Notes: generated by a model from the sequence alone, not told the origin. Counted from the first letter of the stretch, positions 1 through 9,026 are shown. The stretch: 64,000 nucleotides of DNA from JABMQB01 sp964408795 (GCA_964408795.1 CAYPAW010000085.1:5438-69437), one strand, 5' to 3'. Numbers and translations are program-made.

Positions 1-1
1 G

Positions 2-187
2 ATTGCGCAGGAGTTTGATGTATCTGAGGAAACTGTCAGGAATTATTTCGGAGGCGCAAATTATGAAAACGGAAAAGCTGTTGGCATCCATATGGAACCA
101 GGCCCAAACGGAGGCATTGTCCTTCTTGATGATACCACCATCCTTGAAAGAGCCCAGGAAATCCTGGCTCACGAAACAACCCAATAA
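2..187 (+). CDS. C-terminal fragment of an unidentified protein (cut by window edge)
   Basis: An open frame enters from the left edge in frame 2 and stops with TAA at 185-187, giving 61 residues. The beginning (IAQEFDVSEETVRNYF) reads like a helix-turn-helix or small helical segment. A glycine/proline-rich stretch (GPNGGIVLLDD) follows, then a final helix. The composition looks like real protein, whereas the ATG-started frame at 3-227 looks like a shadow. I do not recognise the family, and most of the gene lies outside the window. Confidence 0.5.
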   Translation: MAQEFDVSEETVRNYFGGANYENGKAVGIHMEPGPNGGIVLLDDTTILERAQEILAHETTQ

Positions 188-309
188 GAAACCAGGGGAA
201 AACTCAACTTCTGTCAGAACAAGCTGAACTTTTTATCAAAAGCAGACCAACCAAACCCACCAGAAACATTCCCGGGCTACTTCCTGAACAGCAAAAGGTT
301 CTCGCATCA

Positions 310-325
310 GCATCTCCGGAGATGC
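310..325. repeat. 16-nt perfect palindrome in the gap after the left-edge gene
   Basis: GCATCTCCGGAGATGC is a perfect inverted repeat. A second short hairpin, cacctg-t-caggtg, lies at 338-350 and overlaps the stop of the minus-strand gene at 344. No T-run follows either, so a classical intrinsic terminator is not supported, although the position between two convergent genes would suit one. Confidence 0.35.
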
Positions 326-343
326 ATGCAGAAATTTCACCTG

Positions 344-763
344 TCAGGTGCGAATCGGTGATTCAATCCGTCGGAAGAATGCAAAAACGATGATTTTTCC
401 AAAGGGGTCTTTTTTCAGTAGTTTAAGGATTCCTTTGTCCATGGCATATTGAAACTCCACCTGTTCTCTGAAATCATCCGAATGCATCAGAGTCACAAAA
501 TTTCTCGATTTACTCCACCTCCCCGATTGAAGATCCTGAACCAACGGTATTTCCAAATTGGATGAAGTGCTGTATTGGCCTTCCTCCTGAAACGTTAGTT
601 CCCAGACATGATTTTCAGAAACAATCTGATTCTCTTTATAATGGAACAGATTTTTCCCGGATTCGGTATAATATTCAGCCAGTTTCCACCTGCCGAGAAG
701 GGAGTGATTCAATTTATAGGCTGCCAGTTTTTGTCTTGCTGATTGCACGAATCTATTGAACAT
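344..763 (-). CDS. hypothetical protein, lipocalin-like pattern
   Basis: This is a 139-residue protein with no signal peptide or membrane segment. The central part (GRWKLAEYYTESG..., then repeated aromatic/charged beta-like stretches, ending in FAFFRRIE) resembles the small lipocalin-like beta-barrel proteins often called hypothetical in Bacteroidota. The opening G-x-W followed by short beta-strand-like segments is the only family hint. It stands alone on the minus strand, about 190 bases from the regulator gene upstream of it. The function is unknown and the lipocalin suggestion is weak. Confidence 0.6.
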   Translation of the reverse strand: MFNRFVQSARQKLAAYKLNHSLLGRWKLAEYYTESGKNLFHYKENQIVSENHVWELTFQEEGQYSTSSNLEIPLVQDLQSGRWSKSRNFVTLMHSDDFREQVEFQYAMDKGILKLLKKDPFGKIIVFAFFRRIESPIRT

Positions 764-953
764 TGCCCGTTGTTTTTATCCTTTGTATGGCCAACATCAT
801 TTGGTTTAGACTTCGGATAGGCTTCATGGTTTAAGGATCATTCCCTGTTAAATGAAAGCAGGGCTGTGAGTTTGCACTGATCGAGGAACCGGCATCAAAC
901 GAAAAGTACCTGAGTGCAAAGCATTTATTTTGCATGGTATTTCATCAGTCCGG

Positions 954-1610
954 TTATTCATCCAGGGAAGTCAGGCCACTTCGTATCGCGTATTTGGTCA
1001 GTTCAGGAATGGTAAACATGTTGAGTTTCCGCATGATATTGCTTCGGTGTGATTCAACCGTTTTCACACTTACAAAGAGTTGTTCGGCAATGCTTTTGGT
1101 AGAATTCCCCTCTGCGATTAATTGCAAAACTTCTTTCTCCCGGATAGTCAATTGTTCCCCCGGTACTTCCTCCGGATTGGTTTTAATGTTTGATACGTAA
1201 TCCCTAACCAGGACATCCGTAATTTCCCGGCTGAGGAAGGTATGTTTGGCATGGACCGATTGAATGGCATCGTATAATTCGTCAAAGGCACAATCTTTCA
1301 ACAGATACCCTGAAGTACCGGCTTTAAACATACCCGTAACAAATTCCTTCCCGCTATGGGATGACAAGGCAATAACCCGTGTTTCCGGATGGTCATGAAC
1401 GATCATCCGGGTAGCTTCAATGCCATTCAGATCAGGCATTGCCACATCCATGATCACGATATCGGGTTTCAGTTTATCTACCAGCGAAAGGGCCTGACGG
1501 CCGTTTTCTGCTTCACCAATTACCCGGATATTGGATTTATCCTTTAGCAAAAAACGCAACCCTTCGCGCATGATTTTATGGTCATCAACAAGCAGAATTT
1601 TTATTTCCAT
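954..1610 (-). CDS. NarL/FixJ-family response regulator (LuxR-type)
   Basis: A 218-residue two-domain regulator. Residues 1-120 are a CheY-like receiver with the acidic pair D9/D10, a phosphoacceptor at D55 (IVIMDVAMPD) and a lysine in the LLKD segment. Residues about 150-210 are a LuxR/GerE helix-turn-helix (LTIREKEVLQLIAEG, then SVKTVESHRSNIMRKL). It lies only four bases downstream of the histidine kinase stop, so the two are surely co-transcribed partners: the kinase would phosphorylate D55 and the regulator would bind DNA. The signal sensed and the target genes cannot be told from the sequence. Confidence 0.93.
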   Translation of the reverse strand: MEIKILLVDDHKIMREGLRFLLKDKSNIRVIGEAENGRQALSLVDKLKPDIVIMDVAMPDLNGIEATRMIVHDHPETRVIALSSHSGKEFVTGMFKAGTSGYLLKDCAFDELYDAIQSVHAKHTFLSREITDVLVRDYVSNIKTNPEEVPGEQLTIREKEVLQLIAEGNSTKSIAEQLFVSVKTVESHRSNIMRKLNMFTIPELTKYAIRSGLTSLDE

Positions 1611-1614
1611 TCCA

Positions 1615-3432
1615 TTAATCCATTACAGGAATTGTAATATACACTCTGGTTCCTTTATTTATATCTGAATCAACGGTAAGCGTTCCGTCAAAATACTCCA
1701 ATCGTTCTCGGAGACTGAATAATCCGATACCGGCGGTTTTTTGGGGTTTTTCCGGATTAAATCCTTTTCCATCGTCACTCACCAGGATATTCAGGCATTT
1801 CCCATCCATATTCAAAAGCACCGAAACGTTTTCAGCCCGTGCATGTTTCACCGTATTGTTCAACAACTCGCTCACCGCTCTGAACAATAAAATTAATAAA
1901 TCTTCCTGAATATTGGGCAATTCATGGGTAATTTCCAATTGCGTTTTTATTTTGCTTCCGCTTGCGATCTGCTCCAGTTTCCAATCGACAGCAGCGGCCA
2001 ATCCGAGTTCGTACAATACCGGAGGGCTCAATTCATAGGTCAGCGACCGGGAACTTTTAATGGCCTGGGTTATATACCCTTCCATTTCTGCCAGATGGCT
2101 ATTAATTTCAGCATCCTGGTTCATGCTTTTCACGGCCGACAGTTTGATGCGTACCATGGCCAGGGTTTGCCCCAGGTCATCGTGCAGGTCGACGGCTATT
2201 CTCCGGCGTTCTTTTTCTTCAGCAAGATTTAATTCGGAGGCCATGGATCGGAGATTCTGCTGATATTCCCGGATGGCCTTTTCTGCATTTTTCCGTTCTG
2301 TAATGTCTTTGATGATGGAGATGACTCCTTCGGCGCGGCCTTTGTTATCGGTAATCAACGAGCTGCTGATCTCGCCATAAAATCCGGAGCTTCCTTTCCG
2401 GTTCATCACATAAAAGATATCGTGCAGGGTTCCTTCATCCAACAATCTACGCATCTTCGCATCAATTCTTTTATGGTACTCCGGAGCCACGAGATCTTTA
2501 AACTTCTTTCCAAGCAAAGCGGATGCATTCTTGTAACCGAAAATACCGGCCGTATGCTGCGATGCATATTTTATGGTTCCATCCATACCTGTTGTGATCA
2601 CCGCATCCGGTGAAGCATCGACCATAATGCGGAATTTCTTCTCACTTTCCTGGAGGGCCTCTTCAGCCACTTTCCTTTGGGTAATATCTTCTCCAATGCT
2701 GGTAATCGAAACTGCCTGGTTCTTATTATCAAAATGAACCATATTGCTCCACGAAACCACCTTGCGTTCCCCTTTCCGGGTTAAGATCTCATACTCATAG
2801 GCCTGTGTGAAACCCGGAGTATTCTTCATCTCGCTGTATCGTCTCCGGATTTTTCTTTTTAACGGGGCCGGAACAAAAGCATCCACCCAATTCTTTCCTA
2901 TCACCTCTTTCCGGTCCCACCCTGTCAACCGTAAAAAATAATCATTGGCAAACCGTATGTTCCCGTCTGTGTCCAACATAAGCCCTAAGAGATGGATGTT
3001 TTCAATAACCTTTCTGAATTTTTCTTCGCTCTCGATCAATTTGACTTCCAACTCTTTCCTGTAAATAGAATACCGGATTGAAAGCATTAACTGATCTGGA
3101 TTAATCTTCCATTTGATCAGGTAATCCTGAACTCCCCGTTTCAGGGCCTCGATACCGGTTTGTTCATCATTGGTGCTGGTTAAAACGATGATCGGAAGAT
3201 ATTTGACCGCTTTCACCATTTCATCTACTGTGGTAAGGCCCTGACTGTCGGGCAGACCAAGATCAGCGATGATTACGTCAAAAGAGTGACTCCGGATGGT
3301 GTGCAATGCCAGTCCCAGGGTTTCAGCCTTCATAATCTGAAAACCCCATTCACTGGAGGCAAGAAGCATTTTTTCGAATAAAAATGCATCCGCAGGATTA
3401 TCTTCCACCAATAATATACGTAATGAATCCAT
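1615..3432 (-). CDS. receiver-PAS-PAS sensor histidine kinase (HisKA_3 type)
   Basis: About 605 residues from the chosen ATG at 3432; an ATG at 3459 would add nine residues, but the conserved domain begins MDSLRILLVEDN. Order of domains: an N-terminal receiver with likely phosphoacceptor D57 (IIADLGLPDSQG), two PAS domains (roughly 135-255 and 265-380, each followed by a PAC-like SITSIGEDIT or VISIIKDIT segment), a short coil, then a HisKA_3 dimerisation helix with the H-box in RRRIAVDLHDDLGQ, and a HATPase_c domain with DDGKGF and GIGLFSLRERL. There is no transmembrane segment, so it is a cytoplasmic sensor. The input receiver at the N-terminus makes it a phosphorelay node. It is the cognate kinase of the adjacent LuxR-type regulator. 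Confidence 0.93.
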   Translation of the reverse strand: MDSLRILLVEDNPADAFLFEKMLLASSEWGFQIMKAETLGLALHTIRSHSFDVIIADLGLPDSQGLTTVDEMVKAVKYLPIIVLTSTNDEQTGIEALKRGVQDYLIKWKINPDQLMLSIRYSIYRKELEVKLIESEEKFRKVIENIHLLGLMLDTDGNIRFANDYFLRLTGWDRKEVIGKNWVDAFVPAPLKRKIRRRYSEMKNTPGFTQAYEYEILTRKGERKVVSWSNMVHFDNKNQAVSITSIGEDITQRKVAEEALQESEKKFRIMVDASPDAVITTGMDGTIKYASQHTAGIFGYKNASALLGKKFKDLVAPEYHKRIDAKMRRLLDEGTLHDIFYVMNRKGSSGFYGEISSSLITDNKGRAEGVISIIKDITERKNAEKAIREYQQNLRSMASELNLAEEKERRRIAVDLHDDLGQTLAMVRIKLSAVKSMNQDAEINSHLAEMEGYITQAIKSSRSLTYELSPPVLYELGLAAAVDWKLEQIASGSKIKTQLEITHELPNIQEDLLILLFRAVSELLNNTVKHARAENVSVLLNMDGKCLNILVSDDGKGFNPEKPQKTAGIGLFSLRERLEYFDGTLTVDSDINKGTRVYITIPVMD

Positions 3433-4000
3433 GGTTATGTTGTGCTTTCCGGATAACAATGAGGCCCTCCCTCCTTGAAAGATCTAGACCATCTGCCATC
3501 GATGTGAAACCATCACCGTATCATGCCCGTTTTATTGCTCTTACACTGTTCAGGGCCTTAAAATTATCAAAAAAACAGTACACTCCCCCATAAATTGTAT
3601 GGTTTATTCCGTATAAGGCAACCCCTCCTGTACTTCCTGATCCGGGGCATCACGGAAATGTAACTCCAACGTAAGCTTTTAAAACTCATTCCGCCACAGA
3701 CCTGCCCTCCGAATAATCGGAAGGCGAAATTGCGGGGATACGACCCTCCGACTTCGCCGGAATTGTCCAACGTACAAAATTCAGTTCGCTTACTGCTAAA
3801 ATTTGAGTATCACGAATAAACTACAAGTGGATTCCCGTTCATAGAACAACGCGTGTTTCCCTCAAAGCAATCCTTCAAATCCATACTTCTCAAGTCCAAT
3901 GGTATCGATAATTCATTATCTTGCGATTTTTACAGTCCGCCAACAGGCCTAATAATTTAGACAAGGCAGATAGCTACCAACGGACCAGGAAAAGAGCAGG
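3433..4000. other. long intergenic region with a possible structured stretch
   Basis: These 568 bases between the divergent kinase and glycerate kinase genes hold no convincing gene. The 67-codon minus-strand frame at 3567-3770 has no recognisable protein features. Around 3690-3760 there are nested inverted repeats: ccga-ataa-tcgg, then ggcgaa at 3723-3728 pairing with ttcgcc at 3753-3758. This could be a structured RNA, a repeat remnant or a terminator-like element. Promoters for both flanking genes are expected here, but I could not place them with confidence. Confidence 0.4.
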
Positions 4001-5128
4001 ATGAATATTCTTATTGCACCAAACAGCATGAAGGGAAGCCTTTCCGCTCTTCGTTTTGCGGAAATTACAGAACAGGCTTTTCAGGAAACGGATCGCCACT
4101 TTTTTCAAACGAGGAAAGTCCCGGTTGCTGACGGGGGAGACGGAACTGCCGAGGTATTGATCCATGCCCTGGGCTTAAAGAAGCATACCCTGAATGTCCG
4201 AGATCCGCTGGGTAGAATAGTACCTGCCTGCTTCGGATACAACCATAAGACGGCAGTGGTTGAAATGGCCAGTGCTTCGGGAATGAAACTTCTCAGCTCT
4301 TCGGAATTCAATCCTTTAGAGGCCTCCACATTCGGGACGGGTCAATTGATTGTGGAAGCTGTGCGTCTGGGAGCCACCTGCATATACCTGGGTGTCGGAG
4401 GCTCGGCTACTGTGGACGGCGGAACAGGAATCCTGGAAGCTCTGGGAGTTTCTTTTTTTGATGCTAACGGCCATCCTCTCTCCGGAACAGGAGAAAATCT
4501 GACCAAGATATACCGCCTGGAAATGAATAAACTGCGTATACCTTCCCAGCTAAAAATCCATATGATCAGCGATGTATCCAATCCCCTGCTGGGAGAAGAG
4601 GGGGCAGCCCGACTCTACGCCCCACAAAAAGGAGCCACTCCGGAAATGACAGAGGAACTTGAAAAAGGACTACGCCATTATGCCCAAATCGTGGCTGAAA
4701 CAAGTGGCATTCAAACAGCACACCTCCAGGGTGCCGGTGCAGCCGGAGGTATTGCTGTAAGTTTGGCAGGATTGTTGAATGCAGAAATCCTCCGGGGAGC
4801 CGATTTTATCCTCGAAAAACTCTCCTTCCAGAAACACCTCCATTGGGCAGATGTCGTCATCACCGGGGAAGGAACATTCGACCGGCAAAGTCTGCAGGGC
4901 AAAGCTCCGGCTGTGGTAGCTGAACAAGCACGAAAACTCCAGAAACCCGTAGTGGCCATTGTTGGAGAAAACAGGTATCCCAAACAAGCTTTATTCGATC
5001 ACATCTATTCCCTGACCGAAATGACCGGATCCTCTTCACAGGCTGTTAAAAAAGCCGCAGAATGGGTCTACGCCCTGGCAAAAATACTGGCTCATACCTA
5101 CCGGTCGACTTACCTGAAAACCTTCTAA
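4001..5128 (+). CDS. glycerate kinase (GarK/GlxK type I)
   Basis: A 375-residue protein of the type I glycerate kinase family, which phosphorylates D-glycerate with ATP to 2- or 3-phosphoglycerate in the cytoplasm. The N-terminus MNILIAPNSMKGSLSA matches the family's start (substrate-contacting N-S-x-K-G). Internal family motifs are PVADGGDGTAEVL, GVGGSATVDGGTG, the GAAGGIA segment near residue 245 and VITGEGTFDRQSLQGKAP near residue 285. The length is normal. It stands alone and ends just before a bidirectional hairpin terminator shared with the convergent murQ. The sub-type (2- or 3-phosphate product) cannot be read from sequence alone. Confidence 0.93.
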   Translation: MNILIAPNSMKGSLSALRFAEITEQAFQETDRHFFQTRKVPVADGGDGTAEVLIHALGLKKHTLNVRDPLGRIVPACFGYNHKTAVVEMASASGMKLLSSSEFNPLEASTFGTGQLIVEAVRLGATCIYLGVGGSATVDGGTGILEALGVSFFDANGHPLSGTGENLTKIYRLEMNKLRIPSQLKIHMISDVSNPLLGEEGAARLYAPQKGATPEMTEELEKGLRHYAQIVAETSGIQTAHLQGAGAAGGIAVSLAGLLNAEILRGADFILEKLSFQKHLHWADVVITGEGTFDRQSLQGKAPAVVAEQARKLQKPVVAIVGENRYPKQALFDHIYSLTEMTGSSSQAVKKAAEWVYALAKILAHTYRSTYLKTF

Positions 5129-5153
5129 AACTCCTCGTTTGCTGATAAAAATA

Positions 5154-5181
5154 AAAAAGGCTGCCCTCTGACAGCCTTTTT
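5154..5181. terminator. bidirectional intrinsic terminator
   Basis: The stem aaaaaggctg ... cagccttttt with an eight-base loop (ccctctga) has an A-run on the left arm and a T-run on the right. It can therefore stop both the glycerate kinase transcript and a minus-strand transcript coming from murQ, although the latter stop is over 200 bases away. Confidence 0.8.
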
Positions 5182-5390
5182 GCCGGTATAAAACCGGAAC
5201 TAACCTAAACCAACTAAACCTAATAAACCAAGAATATACCAGAACAGTATACTCTGATTTAAGATTGTAGTGCAAATTAACGATTTTTGTAGAAAAGATT
5301 CAGAAAAAACCGGTTTTTTTATTCACAAAGAAAAAGAATGGATCAAAGAGCGGATTTTCCGGATCGGATAATCAACGGATCTTACGTGAA

Positions 5391-6218
5391 TTATTCTTCT
5401 CTTCCAGGGGGATTTTTTTTATATGCATCCAAAACAGACTTCACCGAACCATGCAATAAGAGGAGTCGTCGTGCTTTGCTTTGGGAATACCCCAATTCCT
5501 CCATAATCATCCGGGTTCCTCTTTCGATCAGTTTCTGATTGGTCAGTTGCATATGCACCATTTTATTTCCTTTGACCCGGCCCAGTTGGATCATCACGGT
5601 TGTTGTAATCATGTTCAGGACCAGTTTTTGGGCGGTTCCCGATTTCATCCGTGTGCTTCCGGTGACAAACTCAGGACCGACGATCACTTCAATAGGGATA
5701 TCCACATTTTCAGCCAATTCAGATTTCGGATTATTGGTTATGCAGGCGGTCAGAATTCCATTTTTACGGGCATTTTTAACTGCTCCGATCACATAGGGTG
5801 TACGTCCTGAGGCGGTAATACCCACGACGGTATCCAGATCGTTTATTCCGAATTGCTGTAGTTCTGACCAGGAAAGGATTTCATTGTCTTCAGCCGACTC
5901 AATTGCCTTCCGTATGGCCTGGTCCCCCCCGGCAATCAAGCCGATGACCAGTCCGTAATCTACCCCAAAGGTAGGAGGTATTTCCGAAGCATCGAGAATA
6001 CCAAGTCGCCCGCTGGTCCCGGCCCCTACATAAAACAACCTTCCTCCTTTTTTCATGCGTTCCACAATCGCTTCTATAAGCCTGGCAATCCGGGGAATCA
6101 CTTTTTCCACGGCCGGTAAAACCTTTTTATCCTCGTTATGGATATTTTGCAGCAGCTGAAGGACCGGCTGCTTCTCCAGGTGATCGTAATTGGATGACGA
6201 CTCCGTTATGTTAGCCAT
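5391..6218 (-). CDS. murQ: N-acetylmuramic acid 6-phosphate etherase
   Basis: A 275-residue SIS-domain protein. MurQ cleaves the lactyl ether of MurNAc-6-phosphate to give GlcNAc-6-phosphate and D-lactate in peptidoglycan recycling. Family signs are FYVGAGTSGRLGILDASE near residue 62, VVGITASGRTPYVIGA near residue 130, GPEFVTGSTRMKSGTAQKLVLNM near residue 190, and the C-terminal region that binds the second sugar site (KARRLLL). The length is slightly short but complete. The upstream gene on the same strand is a BadF-family sugar kinase whose stop lies nine bases before this start, so the pair forms an operon: the kinase could make the 6-phosphate that MurQ consumes. Confidence 0.95.
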   Translation of the reverse strand: MANITESSSNYDHLEKQPVLQLLQNIHNEDKKVLPAVEKVIPRIARLIEAIVERMKKGGRLFYVGAGTSGRLGILDASEIPPTFGVDYGLVIGLIAGGDQAIRKAIESAEDNEILSWSELQQFGINDLDTVVGITASGRTPYVIGAVKNARKNGILTACITNNPKSELAENVDIPIEVIVGPEFVTGSTRMKSGTAQKLVLNMITTTVMIQLGRVKGNKMVHMQLTNQKLIERGTRMIMEELGYSQSKARRLLLLHGSVKSVLDAYKKNPPGREE

Positions 6219-6227
6219 ACGTTATTC

Positions 6228-7067
6228 TTAAATTCCCCGGTGAAAACGAAGCAATCCTTCCATAGGATCCCTGACAATCATACCACACGTCAAAGATCGG
6301 CTTTTCAGCACTTCTTGGAGGATGCCCCGAAAATAAAAGGCAACGGATCCGGTAAAACAAACCGGAAAAGAGTGCACCTTCTTATACTTCAGCAGGTTTC
6401 TTTCCACAAAAGCCGTAAATTCTGAGGATACCAGATCCCTGCAATATGCCGATCGGATATGCTCTCTGATGAACCGGGTAAATTCAGCCAGAAAAAGATT
6501 CGGACGTTCCGATCGGTACACTTTATCCAGAATCATACTCGCGGTCAATTCATACTCCCTTTTAAATGCCAGCCGCAGATTGTCAGGCATCTTTTTTTTC
6601 AGGTAATCCCCCAGGAGTCTGCGTCCCAGCACAGCGCCACTGCCCTCATCTCCAAGGATAAAACCCAAAGGAGAAATATGATCTGCTATTTTACGTCCAT
6701 TGTAGAAACACGAATTGGAACCGGTTCCCAGAATACAGGCAATGCCTTGTTTGGTACCAAGGGTAGCCCGGGCCGCAGCCAACAGATCGCTGTGGATCTC
6801 GATATGCGCGTGCGGGAAAAGATCCTGAAACAGTTTTCTGACTCCGGCTCCTTTTCCACTGTTGATCATGCCGGCCCCATAATAAAAGAGCGCTGTAACC
6901 TCTCCCGGTATTTCCGGAAGTATGCTGCGATCCAACTCTTCCGAGAGATCCTCCACAGACCGGAAATAAGGATTCATTCCTTCCAGGCGCATTCGTTTGA
7001 TCTCTCTCCCTGCATCTGCAAGAACCCAGTTGGTTTTTGTCGACCCGCTGTCTGCAATCAGTATCAT
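6228..7067 (-). CDS. BadF/BadG-family N-acetylhexosamine kinase (MurK/NAGK-like)
   Basis: A 279-residue ASKHA-fold kinase. The N-terminus MILIADSGSTKTNWVLAD is the phosphate-1 loop, CILGTGSNSC near residue 112 is the phosphate-2 loop, and LGFILGDEGSGAVLGRRLL near residue 135 is typical of the BadF/BcrA and GlcNAc-kinase group. Known members phosphorylate GlcNAc or MurNAc (for example MurK of Clostridium). Being directly upstream of murQ strongly suggests MurNAc and/or GlcNAc as substrate here. It is the first gene of a minus-strand two-gene operon divergent from the GHL10 hydrolase. The exact sugar is an inference from context. Confidence 0.85.
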   Translation of the reverse strand: MILIADSGSTKTNWVLADAGREIKRMRLEGMNPYFRSVEDLSEELDRSILPEIPGEVTALFYYGAGMINSGKGAGVRKLFQDLFPHAHIEIHSDLLAAARATLGTKQGIACILGTGSNSCFYNGRKIADHISPLGFILGDEGSGAVLGRRLLGDYLKKKMPDNLRLAFKREYELTASMILDKVYRSERPNLFLAEFTRFIREHIRSAYCRDLVSSEFTAFVERNLLKYKKVHSFPVCFTGSVAFYFRGILQEVLKSRSLTCGMIVRDPMEGLLRFHRGI

Positions 7068-7193
7068 ATTCCAAAATTAACGATTTTACACGGATAAATT
7101 CCGGAAATCATGGCATCAAAAAAAAGGCAATTGTATATTTGCTGTTGCAATGCCATGCATTGCAGGTTCAGCATACGAAGCAACCATGCATCC

Positions 7194-8702
7194 ATGCATC
7201 TTATGATACACTACCTATCCATAGTACTGATCATGCTGTTTCCACTGACCGGATTAGGCCAGGGGAAGGCTCCCAAACATGAATTTCGCGGCGTTTGGGT
7301 GGCTACGGTAGAGAACATTGACTGGCCGTCGGAGCCGGGATTGACTGTAACAAAGCAGCAGGCTGAAGTGATTGAAATCCTGGATATGCATCAGAAAAAC
7401 GGCATGAATGCGATTATTCTGCAGGTACGACCGGCATCCGATGCTTTGTATCCTTCCGCGCTGGAACCCTGGTCAAAATACCTGACGGGTTACCCGGGAA
7501 AGGCTCCCGAACCATTTTACGATCCCCTGAAATTCTGGATCGAAGAGTGCCATAACCGAGGAATGGAGCTGCATGCCTGGCTGAATCCTTACAGGGTGGC
7601 CCTGGACTATCGGCAACCTATAGCGGGCAACCATATTGCATTTCAACATCCGGAATGGATCCTCCGTTATGGAGAACGGCTCTATTTTGACCCGGGACTG
7701 CCGGAAACCCGGAACTTTGTAACCCGTGTGGTAGCCGATTTGGTAAAACGTTATGATCTGGATGCCATTCATTTTGACGACTATTTTTATCCTTATCCGT
7801 TGGAGACAGCATTTCCCGACACGGCATCTTTCAGAAAATACAACCGTGCCTGGCCTGAGCAATACAAAGCCGACTGGCGACGCGAAAACGTAGATATCCT
7901 GATCCAACAGATCAGCAAAACCATCAAGCAGATCAAACCCTGGGTCAAATTCGGGATCAGCCCTTTTGGTGTGTGGCGGAATAAAAAAGACGATCCCCGG
8001 GGTTCGGAAACACAGGCCGAAATCACAAACTTTGACCACCTGTATGCCAATGTCATTAAATGGCAGGAAAAAGGATGGATCGATTATTTGCTCCCTCAGC
8101 TTTACTGGCAAACCAAGCATCCCTCTGTCGATTTTGAACACCTGGTTGACTGGTGGGAAAAACATTCCTATGACCGGGGAATGTACATAGGACATGGAAT
8201 ATATAAAATTGATTCTGCTTCAACGATTCCGGAATGGACCCTGTCCAAAGAGATGCCCCGGCAGATTCATGCTGTGCGTGCAAGCAAAAAAATTGACGGA
8301 AGCGCATTTTACAGCAGCATCCATTTCAACCGAAACCTGCTGGGATTCCAGGACAGCCTCCAAAAGAAACTTTATCAAAAACCCGCACTGGTGCCTCCCA
8401 TGAAATGGATCGACAGTATCCCTCCCCCAGTACCCGGAAAACCCGGAAAATGGTTCAAACGCATTCATTGGAAAGTACCTGAAAAACGAAATGAAACGGA
8501 TAAGCCCGTACGTTTTGCGATTTACCTGAACAAAGAGGGAACCCCACCAAATACCGATACTATTTTTGCTGTCTGCAGCAAAACAATCTACCAATTCAAA
8601 CGGATGAACCGCAAACGAAAAAGATATGAGGTGCGGATTTCAGCACTCGACCGCCTTAACAATGAAAGCAAAACCACAAAACCAATCATCCTTAAATTGT
8701 GA
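7194..8702 (+). CDS. secreted GHL10-type glycoside hydrolase (DUF187/YngK family)
   Basis: About 502 residues. I chose the ATG at 7194 (or 7203) over the longer frame from 7110 because a signal peptide begins there (MHLMIHYLSIVLIMLFPLTGLGQ), preceding the conserved EFRGVWVATVENIDWPS. The TIM-barrel motifs include GMNAIILQVRPASDALYPS, ELHAWLNPYRV, DAIHFDDYFYPYP (likely acid residues) and FGISPFGVWRN. The C-terminal ~100 residues look like a fibronectin-III/carbohydrate-contacting domain. Members hydrolyse polysaccharides, and some are thought to act on cell-wall glycans. Its position next to murQ fits a role in releasing wall-derived sugars, but the substrate is not shown. Confidence 0.88.
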   Translation: MHLMIHYLSIVLIMLFPLTGLGQGKAPKHEFRGVWVATVENIDWPSEPGLTVTKQQAEVIEILDMHQKNGMNAIILQVRPASDALYPSALEPWSKYLTGYPGKAPEPFYDPLKFWIEECHNRGMELHAWLNPYRVALDYRQPIAGNHIAFQHPEWILRYGERLYFDPGLPETRNFVTRVVADLVKRYDLDAIHFDDYFYPYPLETAFPDTASFRKYNRAWPEQYKADWRRENVDILIQQISKTIKQIKPWVKFGISPFGVWRNKKDDPRGSETQAEITNFDHLYANVIKWQEKGWIDYLLPQLYWQTKHPSVDFEHLVDWWEKHSYDRGMYIGHGIYKIDSASTIPEWTLSKEMPRQIHAVRASKKIDGSAFYSSIHFNRNLLGFQDSLQKKLYQKPALVPPMKWIDSIPPPVPGKPGKWFKRIHWKVPEKRNETDKPVRFAIYLNKEGTPPNTDTIFAVCSKTIYQFKRMNRKRKRYEVRISALDRLNNESKTTKPIILKL

Positions 8703-8787
8703 ATTATGAACCAAATAAAGGAGGTGCGGATCGCATGGCTTAACCCATTTATCCTTTTTTTTGCCGGACAATCGCAATATTTTTTAC

Positions 8788-8795
8788 TACATTTG
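8788..8795 (+). promoter_or_regulatory. candidate -7 box (TAnnTTTG) of the tRNA-Lys unit
   Basis: TACATTTG fits the Bacteroidota -7 consensus. A TTTG at 8760-8763 could be the -33 box, but the 24-base spacer is longer than usual. The degenerate tRNA copy begins eight bases after the box, so this promoter would transcribe the degenerate copy and then the intact tRNA-Lys. Confidence 0.45.
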
Positions 8796-8803
8796 CACGA
8801 CTC

Positions 8804-8869
8804 CGGCCTGTAGCTCAATTGGCAGAGCATCCCGATCCATCGGGAGGGGCCAGGGGGCAAATCAGGCAA
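8804..8869 (+). pseudogene. degenerate tRNA-Lys copy with a palindrome as anticodon arm
   Basis: The first 25 bases match the start of the intact tRNA-Lys at 8920 except for one base (acceptor CGGCCTG, D arm GCTC...GAGC). Exactly where the anticodon arm should be there is instead TCCCGAT-cc-ATCGGGA (8830-8845), which has no seven-base loop. The 3' part is a shortened, corrupted T arm and a damaged acceptor strand (CAGGCAA against CAGGCCG). It cannot act as a normal tRNA. Confidence 0.7.
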
Positions 8870-8919
8870 GTAAAAACGTTCTTTAAAACAGCACGTTCGC
8901 TGTATATCATTTGTCAAAC

Positions 8920-8992
<73 letters not shown>

Positions 8993-9026
8993 CTTATCCT
9001 GGAATGTAAATCATTTGGTTGTTCAA

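Noticed and set aside
3..227. ATG-started 74-codon frame at the left edge
   Set aside because: It overlaps, in another frame, a protein-like open frame that enters from the edge in frame 2; its own translation is not protein-like.
3567..3770. 67-codon minus-strand frame in the gap before glycerate kinase
   Set aside because: The translation has no recognisable domain and the sequence is better explained by inverted repeats.
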